Shown piece after piece: positions 1 through 11,600 of a stretch of DNA of 64,000 nucleotides. The translations under genes were made by a program, and so were the position numbers. Positions within the stretch are counted from its first letter, which is position 1. Each line of letters starts with the position of its first letter. This DNA is from Zingiber officinale (lineage: Eukaryota; Streptophyta; Magnoliopsida; Zingiberales; Zingiberaceae), in contig NC_055998.1 in NCBI RefSeq assembly GCF_018446385.1, positions 68,628,744 through 68,692,743 of the forward strand, given 5' to 3'. The notes under the pieces are model-generated. The model did no database searches. It was not told the DNA's origin and was given only the letters and a program-made list of their open reading frames with translations.

Positions 1-141
1 TCCATAGTTAAAATAACATAATCTTGTAGCTGAATTCAGAAGCAAAAGCAACTTGATATATCATTCCAGATATGTGTACTTTATTTTAATTTTGATCTCT
101 CTTTAACATTATTGCGTATTTATGTATAATTAATTGCACAG

Positions 142-3100
142 ATTGTAACCCTAGAAGATGTTGTTGAAGAGATTGTTGGTGAAATATTTGATGAAAATGA
201 TTCAAAGGTAAATTGTCATAGCTGGCATTTGCAGAGATTTTCATTGTTCCAGTTGACTTGTTCTTTATTGTTAAAACTGTTTCTCATTAAACTTGAAAAT
301 CAAATTTAAATGCTAGGTTAATGAGAGTTTATATATGTATATATCCAACAACAAAATCATCTTATGTTTATTTTCTTGTCTTTGTTTCTTCCCGTCCATG
401 TATAGGATTGTAATCACCTTCCTATGTATATGTGATCCAAGTTACATGTTCTCATTCCCGCCATTCTCTCATGCCACATACTAGTCCATTCTTACTGATA
501 CATTTCATTGCCTGTTACGTACCTCCCTGCAGGCATGCATAATGATTCACATGTACTGGCTTTTTATTTACCTTGTTTCCCACTTCATTGTAGTCATGTA
601 TTCTAGGACGATACTAGCATTACAATGATTGAACCTCCAGGTGGTCGGAATTGTATTATATTTTATTTTGTTGAAAATGAGTTTGGGGATGTAATGCATC
701 ATATAGTTTGTGATTTTGTAATATTTGATCATCTGTGCTATTGATGTAATTTTCCTAAAGCTGCTTCTTGTGTCTAATGTAGGAGGAAATCCAACGGAAA
801 ACAGGGAACATTGTGATGCGAGATGATGGGACATTCGATGTCGATGCCAACACAAGTATTGATCAACTATCAGAAGAACTAAATATTAAAATACCAGAGG
901 TTTGCATCTTCCATTACTGCAGAAGTTGATTCTTTACTTCAACAGATATCAATTTATATGCAAATAGTTTTCTTCCTCAGAGGAGGATATTGCTGAGCCC
1001 ATGTATGACTTTTCTTTAGTGAGAAATTGAGATGACTAACATATTACAATGAGGTACATGGGCATTGATAGTATGAATTGAAAATTGCTCGAGTAAACCA
1101 AAGGGAGTTGCAAAGATTTATTTACATTGCTATATACTTAAGTTTCATTTTAATTATTTAACTTGAGTTCATAATAACTACATGTGGTGATCAGATCATA
1201 TCTTATAGTATCATGTTATTTTCAGTTTTGCATTTGATGTGAAGAATTTTCTTCTAGTTAAAATCGGATGATCTTTATTTTATGATTATAAATCATAATA
1301 ATCTCATACCTGAAGTGTGACTATGGGTCAACCAACCATAATCCATAATATGCAAGTGATTATGCTCATCCCAAGTACCCCTCGTAGCTTGTCCTTAGGT
1401 TACGTGAAAGGAGGTAAATCTCGGGGTGAACTTATAGCTGACCGCCAAGTGGCTAGGAGGTGGGAGGAGTTTTTCTCCCCTTCAGGAATTGATCCCGACC
1501 TCATAATATGTAATTATCTCTATATATACGTGTGGGTCAAGTATAATAATTTATTTAATGGGCTGAAGTAGTCATGTGATCCAATGGTTACAATAAATTT
1601 GACCCCTTTACTTCCCTATAACTTGAGAGCATGAGGGACAAGAATTTGATGTAAATCTTTTAATAAGTTTTTCTTAAAATGCATATTATCAAACTAATAT
1701 TTAGTACAGAATATTTTAAAATTTTATTTAGAACTTTATTTTAGTGTGCAAGAATGAAATAATAAATTCAGCTACAACAACAACCAAGCCTTATCCCACT
1801 AGGTGGGGTTGGTTATATGAATCCTTTTACGCGAGCTCTATCTACTACTATATCATTATCTATATTTAAATAAATTTTATCTTATTTTATTGTTACTAAC
1901 CAAGTCTTATTTGGTCTTCCTCTTCCTCATTTGATATGCGTGTTTGTCATAGTTTCACATCGCGTAACTGGAGCATTTATTGGTTGTCTAAGTACTTGCT
2001 TATACCATCTTAAACATATCTCTCAGAGTTTTCCCTCAATAGATACAACTCCGACTCTCTCTCTAATGCTCTCATTTTTTATTCTGTCCATTCTTGTATG
2101 TCCACACATTCACCTTAACATCCTTATCTATGTAACTCTCATCTTTTGCTTTATGTGCTCGAGTTATAGCTCAATATTCAACTCTATATAACATAGCAGG
2201 TCTAACTGCGGTTTTGTAGAATTTTCCTCTAAGTTTTAAAGGTACTTTACGGTCACATAAAACACCTGATGCTGTCCTCCATTTCAACCATCCTGCTTGT
2301 ATTCTATGTAAGACATCTCTCTTAATCTATTCACCATTTTACAAAAATGTTCCTAAATATCTAAGGCTCTCGATTTCGGGCAACTCGTCATCTCCTATCT
2401 TAATAATTATCTCATTATGTCTAATATTGCTAAACTTAAATTTCAAATATTCTGTTTTTAATCTACTAAGCCTAAAATTTTTTCCTTCTAGTGTTTCCTG
2501 CCAAGATTCTAGTTTAGCATTTACTACTTCACGTGTTTCATCTACCAAAATAATATCATCTACAAACAATATACATCATGATTCTGTATCTTGAATGTGT
2601 GCATAATTATTGTAAAAAGATAGGGACTAGAGCTGATCGTTGATGTAACTCTATCTTTATTGGAAATGCTTTAGTTATTCCGCCTAAAGTCTTTACTCTA
2701 GTCGTTATATCCTCGTACATATCCTTAATTAGTTCAATATATGTTATGCTAATACCTCTCTTTTCTAGAATTCTCCATATAATTGCTCTTGGGATTTTAT
2801 CATAAGTTTTTTCTAAGTCGATGAATATCATGTGTAGATCTTATTTTTACTCCTGATATTTTTCAATTTATTGTCTAAGAAGATATATAGTTTCTTTTGT
2901 CAACCTTCCAGGCATGAACCTAAATTAATTTTCGGTTAACATGGTTTCTTCCTTAATCTTTTTTCTATTACTTTTTCTCAAAGTTTCATGGTATGACTTA
3001 TTAGTTTAATATTTTTATAGTTTGTACAATTTTGCATGTGTCCCTTGTTCTTATATAAATGGAATTAGAGATTAGAGTACTTATCCTCCATTGATCGGAT

Positions 3101-4729
3101 ATTTTTTTCGTTTTCAATATCATGTTAAATAATTTTATAAGTCATTCAATAGTTTCCCTAGACACTTCCATACCTTTATCGGAATATCATTTGATCCAAC
3201 GACTTTTCCATTGTGCATCTCATTTAAAGCTTGTTTTACTTCTAAAATTTGAATTTTACGATAAAGATTTAAATTTCTATGCTCATTTGACCTACTTAAA
3301 TTACCTAAGTTAAAGTTAGTCACCTAAACCTTCATTAAAAAGTTGATGAAAATATCTCTTCCACGCCGCTCTTTTATTTCTCCATCGTTTACTAGTACCA
3401 TATTATATTCATTTTTAATACATTTTATTTAGATAAGATCTCTTGTCTTTCTTTCTCTTACTTTAGTGAATTTATAAATGTCTCTTTTGCCTTTTTTTTT
3501 ATCTAATTTTTGATATAATCATTCAAAAGTTTCATTCTTTGCCTCGTTCACCACTCTTTTAGTTTTTTTCTTGGCTATTGTATATTTTTTTAAGTTTTTC
3601 TCGTTCTTACAAATATATAATTTCATATAAGCTAGTCATTTTTCCTTCACTTTCTCTTGTACTTTCTCATTCCACCACCAAGATTCCTCATTAGTGGTGT
3701 ATGTCCCTTTTTAGCTAATTAACCAAAATCATTGTTGAAGGAATTCTACGAGAGAGGACATTGATTCCAAAATATTATCACAAAGATAGGACAACTTTGT
3801 ATTTTGTGTGAATATGAATATTAGATTGTCTCGTTGATGTAATTGGTTCTGCTAAAAATTTGTCTCACGGACAACAAATTTCTTAAGACCTCTCGACTTT
3901 GATCTTTCAGGGTCATCAGTATGAGACAGTATCTGGATTTGTCTGTGAATCCTTTGGATATATTCCTGAAGAAGGTGGAAAGATCATAGTGGTACTTGAG
4001 AAGGCAAATAAAGAAGAGGATACTGAAGTCATTGAAATAACAACGGATGGCCACGACGAGGAGAGATTTCAATCGTTTGAACTTGAGGTATTTCTTGAGA
4101 CTTCCTTAATTACTTCAACGAAAACATCTTTGGTTGTCAATTTGTTTCCGCCCTACGTGTTCTTTTCATAAATTTTCAAAGAGGAAAAAATTGTTCATGA
4201 ATTTCTATTTAGAAATATTCCTAAAGTTACACCATATTGTTGCAACCTCTTTTCTGACCATTGATATTGTTATGGAGGAGATCACATCACATGTAACAAT
4301 GCACCATACATTTTATTTGACAGTTGGATTAGTTGCCAGTTTGCTTTTCATGTGGTGCTTGGTGTTCTTATGTTGGTTTGTGAAGAATTATGTATAGAAC
4401 TTTATGGAGCTCGTCTACTACATAATAGATCAATTATTCTATAACTTGTTTTGATGTAAACATCTATGATCTCTATGAAGTTGATGCCTCTATAAAAGCT
4501 CTGCTGCATTTAGTGTTTCTGCATGCAGATACTTGAAGCTAATGAAAGAAAGGTTGGTAAAGTTCGTTTTATACCAATCAACAATGAGCATGGAGAAAAC
4601 TTAGATAATAAGGGCATGACTCGAAAAGTGGATAAGCAAGCAGACAAATCCATAAATGAACTGGACAGCTCGGACGAGGAGATTGAGGTGGGATTGAAAG
4701 ATGGATGCTCCCACGAGGCAGTTTTGTAG
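142..4729 (+). CDS. CNNM/CorC (DUF21) chloroplast Mg transporter homologue, MGR8/9-like; 3' exons only
   Basis: Four exons are visible: 142-207, 783-899, 3911-4087 and 4529-4729 (TAG), all joined in phase 0 with GT-AG borders; the gene begins left of the window. The first exon encodes the end of the second CBS domain ([16 protein letters not shown]). The next two encode the CorC/HlyC-associated domain ([16 protein letters not shown], then [19 protein letters not shown]), and the last an acidic, variable tail of 66 residues. This order matches plant DUF21-CBS-CorC proteins such as Arabidopsis MGR8/MGR9, membrane proteins of the chloroplast envelope linked to Mg2+ transport. The DUF21 membrane domain itself would lie upstream, outside the window. 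The 3-kb intron 900-3910 holds a LINE. A broken second copy of the last exon lies at 9354. Family call is secure; the transported ion is taken from the family. Confidence 0.9.
1323..1604. repeat. Possible MITE or SINE-like repeat in DUF21 intron
   Basis: The stretch starts with GGGTCAA and ends with TTGACCC, and the next 15-20 bases inward are loosely complementary (both contain AACCAT). The interior is richer in GC than the surrounding intron. I see no target duplication, so the ends are uncertain. Confidence 0.3.
1773..3712 (-). mobile_element. RTE-type LINE, 5'-truncated, inside DUF21 intron
   Basis: On the minus strand the order is: a WWWNE-type motif with a following basic stretch (3640-3700), reverse transcriptase motifs including [13 protein letters not shown] (about 2790-2830) and [15 protein letters not shown] (about 2525-2570), the segment [18 protein letters not shown] (2340-2395), and a 3' end at 1773 with a short (TTG)n tail. 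The tail and the adjoining GGCTTGG region are typical of plant RTE LINEs. The frame is interrupted many times, so it is long dead. The endonuclease region is absent, as expected for 5' truncation. I found no convincing target duplication. It sits antisense to the host gene in the 3-kb intron. Confidence 0.85.
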
Positions 4730-5799
4730 CAGGATGAACTCCAACATAAAATTTCCTTGATTCATAAACAATAGTCAAAAGTTTGGTAACCACGATTAAC
4801 AGCCTATGATAAATTCGTCACATCTACAATGCTTCCTCTTCTTCTGCAGATAAATAAACAAAGAGAAAAGAGGAGCTTTTCTTCAGAGTGAGATCTTGCA
4901 GGATTATTTTACAGGTGGAGAGACGACGCCAAATCATCTGGACGACTTAGATGTGTGTGTGTTTTCAGTATTCAGTATTGGACCACGAGCCTAGCATTAG
5001 CGATGTTTTGAATGACTGCAATTCAGTACAGTCAACATGGTATTCATAATCCAACCGAAGGGATGGACCATACTGAAGCCTCAAAGGATTATATCAAGTC
5101 CCCATGGAAGAACCACCCAGGTAACTTCAGCCAGCACTTGCAGGATCTGCCTCTTCTCCCTCATCTGTTCGATCTGTTGTAGCCACTTGAACCTCTCTTG
5201 CAGCATTGCAACGACGAGCAGAGGACTAGAGCGTCGTTATTCTGCTTAGCCGTTTTAAGAATGAAAACAGATTCAACTATGGGTTGTATTCTTGTTCGCT
5301 TGTGCTCTTGTATTTGTAGGTCTAAGAAGCTTTCTTCCTCTCACCTATTATATGTTTCCATAGCATTTGGTTGTGAACTGGCATCGGAGGTGCAACGACC
5401 AAGGAGTTAGGTTTGGTTGATTTTTTGGACAGGCCAAGTGAAGCTGAAAGGCAAGTCCAAGCCTCCAAGGCCTAATGGATTTATAATTTGGATGGGCTTT
5501 TTTCTTGGAGAACGGCAGGTGATGATTTGAGATGTTATTATAATATTAAATAAATAAAAATGATATTTTATTATATCTATTTTGTTCTCTGAGATTATGA
5601 CCATTAAATTAGTGCATTAAATAATCAATTCTTTTAAATAAAAAATTTAAATTAAGACAAATATTTGTGAACATTTGGTTTCAGCGTTCACGGATCTTCA
5701 TGGTGGTCGCCATTTACCAAGTCTCTTACAAATAAAGTCTAAATGAAGAAAGTAGTTTATGAGATATTTGAAACTTGATTCAATAAAGTTCGTTTGAAT
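4730..5799. other. Intergenic DNA downstream of the DUF21 gene
   Basis: Probable 3' UTR and flank of the DUF21 gene. It aligns with 13803-14694 in the right duplicate and, from 5528, with 46409-46540. A (TG)n run and repeated CAGTATT words lie near 4950-4985. The only possible coding signal is the small minus-strand frame at 5081-5206. Confidence 0.6.
5081..5206 (-). CDS. Small unrecognised ORF (41 aa), also present in the duplicate
   Basis: An ATG-started minus-strand frame begins MLQERFKWLQQIEQMREKRQ, an amphipathic, helix-like and highly charged stretch. The duplicate at 14168-14248 (minus) keeps the first 23 residues with two changes, then ends earlier. I do not recognise the family. Most base differences between the copies change the amino acid, which argues against selection on it. 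It may be a relic first exon or chance. Confidence 0.25.
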   Translation of the reverse strand: MLQERFKWLQQIEQMREKRQILQVLAEVTWVVLPWGLDIIL

Positions 5800-6319
5800 T
5801 AGGGGTGTCAATTCGGGTGGGTCGGGTCGGGTTGGGTCGGGTTGAGTTTTTTTTTTTTTTTTTTTAACCCAACCCGAACCCGACCCGAACCCGAGTTCAA
5901 CCCAAAACACCTCAACCCGAACCCGAACCCGACCAACCCGATCAACCCGAACCCGACCCATATAACCCGAAAATCCGATTCAAAACGACTTTTTTGGGCT
6001 ATTTTCCCTATAATTCTTCACTTTTATCTCAATATTCCATCATTATCATACAAACATGATATTAATATACATAAAAACATCTAAATTTTTAAAATAAAAT
6101 TTGATTTAACTCTAAAAAAACCCACAAAACCCTATATTTAAGCCAACCCGGGTCAACCCGGGTCAACCCGAACCCAACCCGACCCAACCCGAAATTTTTT
6201 TACTCTCCAACCCTCCAACCCGAACCCGACCCGAACCCGAAAATGCCCAACCCGAACCCGATTTTTTTCGGGTCGACTCGGGTTGGGTCGTCGGGTCGGG
6301 TTCATTTTTGACACCCCTA
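5800..6319. mobile_element. hAT-type MITE with telomere-like subterminal repeats
   Basis: Terminal inverted repeat TAGGGGTGTCAA at the left and TTGACACCCCTA at the right, flanked by an 8-bp target duplication GTTTGAAT (5792-5799 and 6320-6327). Length about 520 bp. The subterminal zones consist of degenerate CCCGAA/CCCGACC/CCCAACC repeats, inverted with respect to each other, and the centre is AT-rich. The 8-bp duplication and the TIR start fit hAT. It encodes no transposase. The right duplicate lacks it, so it inserted in the left copy after the duplication, or was absent from the template. Confidence 0.85.
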
Positions 6320-6327
6320 GTTTGAAT

Positions 6328-6740
6328 TCATTTAATGAAGCTCATTAAGTTAAACAAAGTTTAAATTTCATAATATTCAGTTTGTTATTTTTAAAATTTT
6401 GAATTAATTTTTAAATAAAAAATAATAATTTTGATATTGAATTTATACATTTTACACTCTATCTATAAAACATATATATAAATATATTAAATTTATTTAT
6501 TTGAATAAAATTATAAATTTTAATAAGTATATTATAATTTTTTTTAAATATATAATTTAGTTTTTAATGAATATTTAAATTTATAATTTATATTTATTAA
6601 TTTCGTTTATGTTTGATAAAAATTTGAATAAGTTTATAAATCATGAATATATTTATTAAATAAAATTCAAGCTTGATTTAATTATAAATAAATTAAATTT
6701 AAATATTCAAAAATTCAATTTAACTCGATTACATCCAAAA
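6328..6740. other. AT-rich intergenic stretch
   Basis: Very AT-rich DNA (TTTAAATAT-like words). Nothing coding or structured is visible. Confidence 0.5.
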
Positions 6741-6764
6741 CATACCCTGGAAAACAAGTATGTT

Positions 6765-8562
6765 TTACTCGATCAAAACTTTTAAGCGGAGTAGCGCATT
6801 CCGGGCTCCCACCTGGTGCAGCGGTTGTAGACTCTCCACGTCGGCTGAGGCAACGAGAAGCCACCCGGCGTTGGCGGTGCTCGCGGCTGAGCTGGCTTTA
6901 TTTGCCACCTCAAAAAAAAAAAGTTGGAAAAAAGGAAACATCGTCATCTCATTTCTCCACCACTATTTTTTTGTTCCATCTCTATTAATTCCCGGCTACA
7001 CGCTCGTTGCTCCGGCGAATCGCCTTCGATCTCCCCGTCGCGTCTCACGTCGGACGACCAGGTCTCGCCTCCCGGTCCCCCTAGTTGGCGCTGGCACATT
7101 CGTAGCTCCAGGGATTGGAACGGAATGCAGGAACCATGAACGGCCTTCGGTGGCTGCGCCGGACAAGGACTTCAACGCAGAGGTACGATCGATGATCTTT
7201 GTTTTATGACTAGTGCGATTGACATTCTTTTGCCTTTGCTTAGTATTTTGGGGTTGAATGCAATACATCCCTGAATCAGGTACTCTTTTCAGAGTTTGAA
7301 GCTGGCTCAGATAGTCCTACCGAAATGGGAGTTATAGTTAAGGACACGATGGAAGTTTGCTCGGCAGAAGAGATCTTTAGTAGTCCTGAATGGTACGATG
7401 GGCAAAGGGATCTTGATATGCCTCGCTCATCCCCACCACCTCCTCCATCGCCACCACGACCACCTCCATCACCATCCTTAGCTTCTCGTCCCCCAAGTCC
7501 GGATCCTCAGATGCTATGTGATTCTATTGCTCTGATTGCCGCTTTATCTTCACAATTGTCTGATCAACTTCGGTCTATTAAAATGGATCCTCTATTGCAA
7601 TCTTCAGTTTTAAATTCATTACCTTTGAATTTAAAGCTACCTTCAGTAGACCCATCCTTCTCATCCCAACCACATCCTTTTCAATCTCTTATTCCTTCAC
7701 ATGTCCGACCCTCTTCTTCTATTCATTCTGCTGTAGCTCCCATTTCTAATGCATTTTTGTCAGCACCATCTCATCCTTCTGATTCTGAATTTACTAAACC
7801 TTCTTATACATCATCAGTAGGTGGAAGAGGGTTAAGTAACATTCCCAAGGCCTCGCCATCTCCTCTGGGAGAGAGTGTTTATCATTCCCTACCTTCAAAT
7901 TTACCTGTAGAGAAGGATACATTTGATAAAGAATATATTGGACTTGTCAATTCCTCATCACATCCAGGAGACCCATCTCTACTTTCTCCTCCTACAAATA
8001 TACGAGTTAAAATTTCGCCTCCACCTCCGCCTCCGCCTCCGCCTCCACCTCCATTGATTAAATATACTAACAAGCATATTGCAGACACATTGCCATCCTC
8101 TTGTGTTGAAGTTGACAATGCATCATCACATTTACCTCTGATGCCACAGATAGTGCAATCATCTTCTTCCCCAAAAACACATAATGTGCATTTAACATCA
8201 CCTCCATTACGTTCTCCACCGACTCTGTCATCTCCACTTCTGCCGTCACCTTCTGAAAGTGTTGAGAGAACAAATCTACCAATTTTACATAGCAAGATAG
8301 ATGAAGCTTCACATTCAGTGCAATATATTGGAGTAGTTGAAAAAGACCTAAGTCCACCTCCTCCTATAAGTAATTTGAAAGAATCTCAACTATCACCACC
8401 ACCTCCTTTTCCTGGATTTTGTGGATTACCTTCATCTTTGCCTCCTCCAGTAGTCCAAAGTTCAAAACAATTAGAAGCATTTCGAGAAGCTTCTAGTCCA
8501 CCACCTCCTACTACTATGATCGGTGTGCAAAGTTTGCCACTACAGCTGCCATCACTTCCTTT
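6765..8562 (+). pseudogene. Truncated formin copy (promoter, 5' UTR, pieces of exons 3 and 4)
   Basis: Matches the intact formin at 46640-50850. The promoter/5' UTR part (6765-7140) lacks the segment that carries the TATA box in the intact gene. At about 7160 it jumps from 5' UTR to the last bases of exon 3 (the exon 3 donor AG|GTACG survives near 7182), so exons 1, 2 and most of 3 are gone, and with them the PTEN-like domain. Exon 4 starts at 7280 (AATCAG|GTACTC). It is shortened by skips matching 48550-49216, about 49290-49430 and 50397-50620, and ends at about 8562 where homology to the formin stops. No FH2 domain is present, so it cannot nucleate actin. Confidence 0.85.
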
Positions 8563-8638
8563 AAAATCAATGTTACGTGGGGCTGAGCTGAGCGCCCAGG
8601 CAGAAGAACAGGTGAAAGCAAGATTGTTTATTGTTTAG
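7325..8638 (+). other. Chimeric open reading frame: formin FH1 fragment fused to DUF21 exon
   Basis: A 437-codon frame starts at MGVIVKDTMEVCSAEE (the same internal Met as 48436 in the intact formin), runs through Ser/Pro-rich FH1-type sequence with a poly-Pro block, and ends with LRGAELSAQAEEQ plus a short tail read from an intron. LRGAELS followed by acidic residues is, from memory of DUF21-CBS proteins, the segment just before their CBS region; a GT donor follows at 8612. No promoter TATA is evident. The frame stayed open despite several internal deletions, but expression is unknown. Confidence 0.6.
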
Positions 8639-11600
8639 ATAAAGTTGATCTCTTTTTGTTTTCCTCAATCTCTTAAATAGCCTTCATAGTGTTTTTATTC
8701 TACGACTTGGATTTTCTTACGTGATTTAACAAGGATATTCCCTTTTGGCATGGGTAGCCTATGTTGGCTCAAATTCAAAATTCGTATTTCGTGTTTCTAT
8801 ACCCTTTGTGCAGCAGAAAATTAAAATATATTTTATGGTTTAACAATTAAATCAAAGGAGTATTCTTATGGATTTTTGAAACAAACATAAGCATGATCTT
8901 TAATCAAGGTATGCATTACAATCTAATCAGTCAAGTAAGATCCTAATTACTTCAACGAAAACATCTTTGGTTGTCAATTTGTTTCTGCCCTACGTGTTCT
9001 TTTCATAAATTTTCAAAGAGGAAAAAATTGTTCATGAATTTCTATTTAGAAATATTCCTAAAGTTACACCATAATGCTGCAACCTCTTTTCTGACCATTG
9101 AAATTGTTATGGAGGAGATCACATCACTTGTAACAATGCACCATACATTTTATTTGACAGTTTGATAAGTTGCAAGTTTGCTTTTTTATGTGGTGCTCTA
9201 GGATGGTGTTCTTATGTTGGTTTTTGAAGAATTATGTATAGAACTTGATGGAGCTCGTCTACTACATAATAGAGCAATTATTCTATAACTTTTATGATGT
9301 ACTTCAATCATCTCTATAAAAGCTCTGCTGCATTTAGTGTTTCTGCATGCAGATACTTGAAGCTAATGAAAGAAAGGTTGGTAAAGTTCGTTTTATACCA
9401 ATCAACAATGAGCATGGAGAAAACTTAGATGATAAGGGCGTGACTCGAAAAGTGGATAAGCAAGCAGACAAAGCCATAAATGAACTGGATGTAAAAGAAG
9501 AATAGAGAGAGAGAGGAAGGAATAAGATGAGAATAATAAAATTTATTGTTCATTGATATTTGCCCTAAGGACAATACAATATATATAATGTTCAAAAGTA
9601 CTTGGTCAAATAACTAATTAATAAATAACAGAATTATTCTAAGAATAATTCTGAGAATAATTATAACAGAATTATTAGAATAATTCTGAGAATAATTATA
9701 ACAGAATTATTTGAATAATCCAAATACTAATATGATTTGATTTGGCAATTTGATCCGGTCAATTTTGATAATTCTGTTATATCTCTTTTACCCCCCGACA
9801 AACTCAACGGGAGATCTCTGACGTTGAGTTTGCTTGCTAACTTGTTGAAGCGTTGTCTGGATAGTGGCTTGGTAAAGATATCAGCGATTTGATCTTCAGT
9901 AGAAATATAAGAGACGGATAACTGCTGAGTTGCCACACGTTCACGAACAAAATGAAAATCAATTTCCACATGTTTTGTACGAGCATGAAAGACTGGATTT
10001 GCTGTGAGATATGTTGCTCCAATATTGTCGCACCAAATTTTTGGTGCAATATTTGATGCAAGATGAAGTTCGGAGAGAAGTGATTGAAGCCAAATAATTT
10101 CTGACGTTGTATTTGCTATAGCTTTATATTCTGCCTCAGTGCTTGAACGAGATACCGTAGGTTGCTTTTTCGAATTCCATGAGATAAGATTTCGTCCAAG
10201 AAATATTGCATATCCACTAGTAGAGCGTCTATCTTCAGGAGAACTTGCCCAATCCGCATCACTATATGCATGTAAATCTCGAGACGATTGGCGATATAAA
10301 AGAAGACCATGTAGAATAGTACCTTTGAGATAGCGAAGTATTCTTTTTACATTATCCCAATTTTGTTCAGTTGGAGCATGCATGAACTGACAAGCACGAT
10401 TTACCGCAAAAGTAATATCAGGGCGTGTGATAGTGACATATTGTAAGGCCCTAACAATACTTCGATAAATTTGTGGATCAGATAGAGCAGGAGAGGATGA
10501 AGTTGGAGAGTTGTTTATAGCAATTGGTGTAGAGACCGGACGTGCTCCATCCATTTTGGCTTTTGAAGAAGTCCAGTAATGTATTTGCTCTGAGAGAGAA
10601 GATAGCCATCCTCATGTGGAATAAGCTCAATACCAAGAAAAAAACGAGCAATACCCAAATCTCTAGCAGGAAATTCTTGATTGAGAAGACTTAATAAAGT
10701 TGTGATACCCTTGTGATCATTGCCGGTTATCAGAATGTCATCCACATAAATAAGAAAAAATATCATATTTTCATCATTATATTTGAGAAATAGAGACGAG
10801 TCAGTCTTTGATCCAGAAAATCCTTGAGCTTGTAACAATTTAGATCGTCGATGAAACCATGCACGAGGAGCTTGTCGAAGACCATATAAGGATTTCTTGA
10901 GTTGGCAAACATGAGATGGAAATTGTGGATGAATGAAACCAGGTGGTTGCTCCATAAAATAGTTTCCTCAAGATGACCATGGAGAAATGCATTTGAAATA
11001 TCCAATTGTCGTACAAGCCAATTAGAACTAACAGCTATTGATAATAATAGTCTGACAGATGTAATTTTGATGACTGGGCTGAAAGTGTCATTAAAGTCAA
11101 TACCTGGCTGTTGACTAAATCCTTTAGCTACAAGTCGAGCTTTGTATCTTTCAAGAGAACCATCAGCTCGATGCTTAAGACGGAATACCCATTTAGAGCC
11201 CACAACATTCATTGAGGGAGTGCGCGGAACTAGAGTCCATGTTCCATTGCGAAGAAGTGCATCAAATTCTGTAGCCATTGCACTACGCCAGTTTGGATCC
11301 TTGTTTGCTTGTGTAAAACAGGTTGGTTCAATAGATTTGGAAGAAACCACTAGAGCTCGTGGAAGGGGATATCGAGTTGCATTTGGTGGGCAACGCTCAT
11401 AAATATCACTAATGGGAAGCATGCGACGAGGAGCATTATCATCTGAATCACTTGTTGATGACGACGAGGAAGTAGGCTGACATGGTGATGTAGATGACGG
11501 ACTTGCATTATCCGAGGAATCAGAGAGCATATTATCTTCGATCGGTGAGACTTCTAAGATTGGAGCAGCAACCGGAGGTGATTCTGATGGTATAGGAGAG

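Larger units (their letters stand above)
4104..8562 (+). repeat. Left copy of a tandem segmental duplication (DUF21 3' end to mid-formin)
   Basis: This block matches, in the same order and orientation, 8938-9489, 13798-14694, 46409-47060 and parts of 48270-50850. It holds DUF21 intron and last exon, the intergenic region, the formin promoter and part of the formin coding region. One formin stretch (7520-7670 against 49450-49590) differs at about 7 of 150 bases. The left copy carries a hAT MITE (5800-6319) that the right copy lacks. The right copy carries a Copia element, the retroelement nest and the HIPP gene that the left copy lacks. Confidence 0.85.

Noticed and set aside
1317-1571. 84-codon plus-strand frame in the DUF21 intron
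   Set aside because: No homology, lies inside an intron and overlaps a possible repeat.
5800-6319. Interstitial telomere repeat
   Set aside because: Unit is CCCGAA/CCCGACC rather than CCCTAAA, and the block is bounded by TIRs and an 8-bp duplication of a hAT MITE.
8971-9165. Frames in 4134-4397 and 8971-9165 alike in both copies
   Set aside because: They are intron sequence of the DUF21 gene carried along by the duplication.
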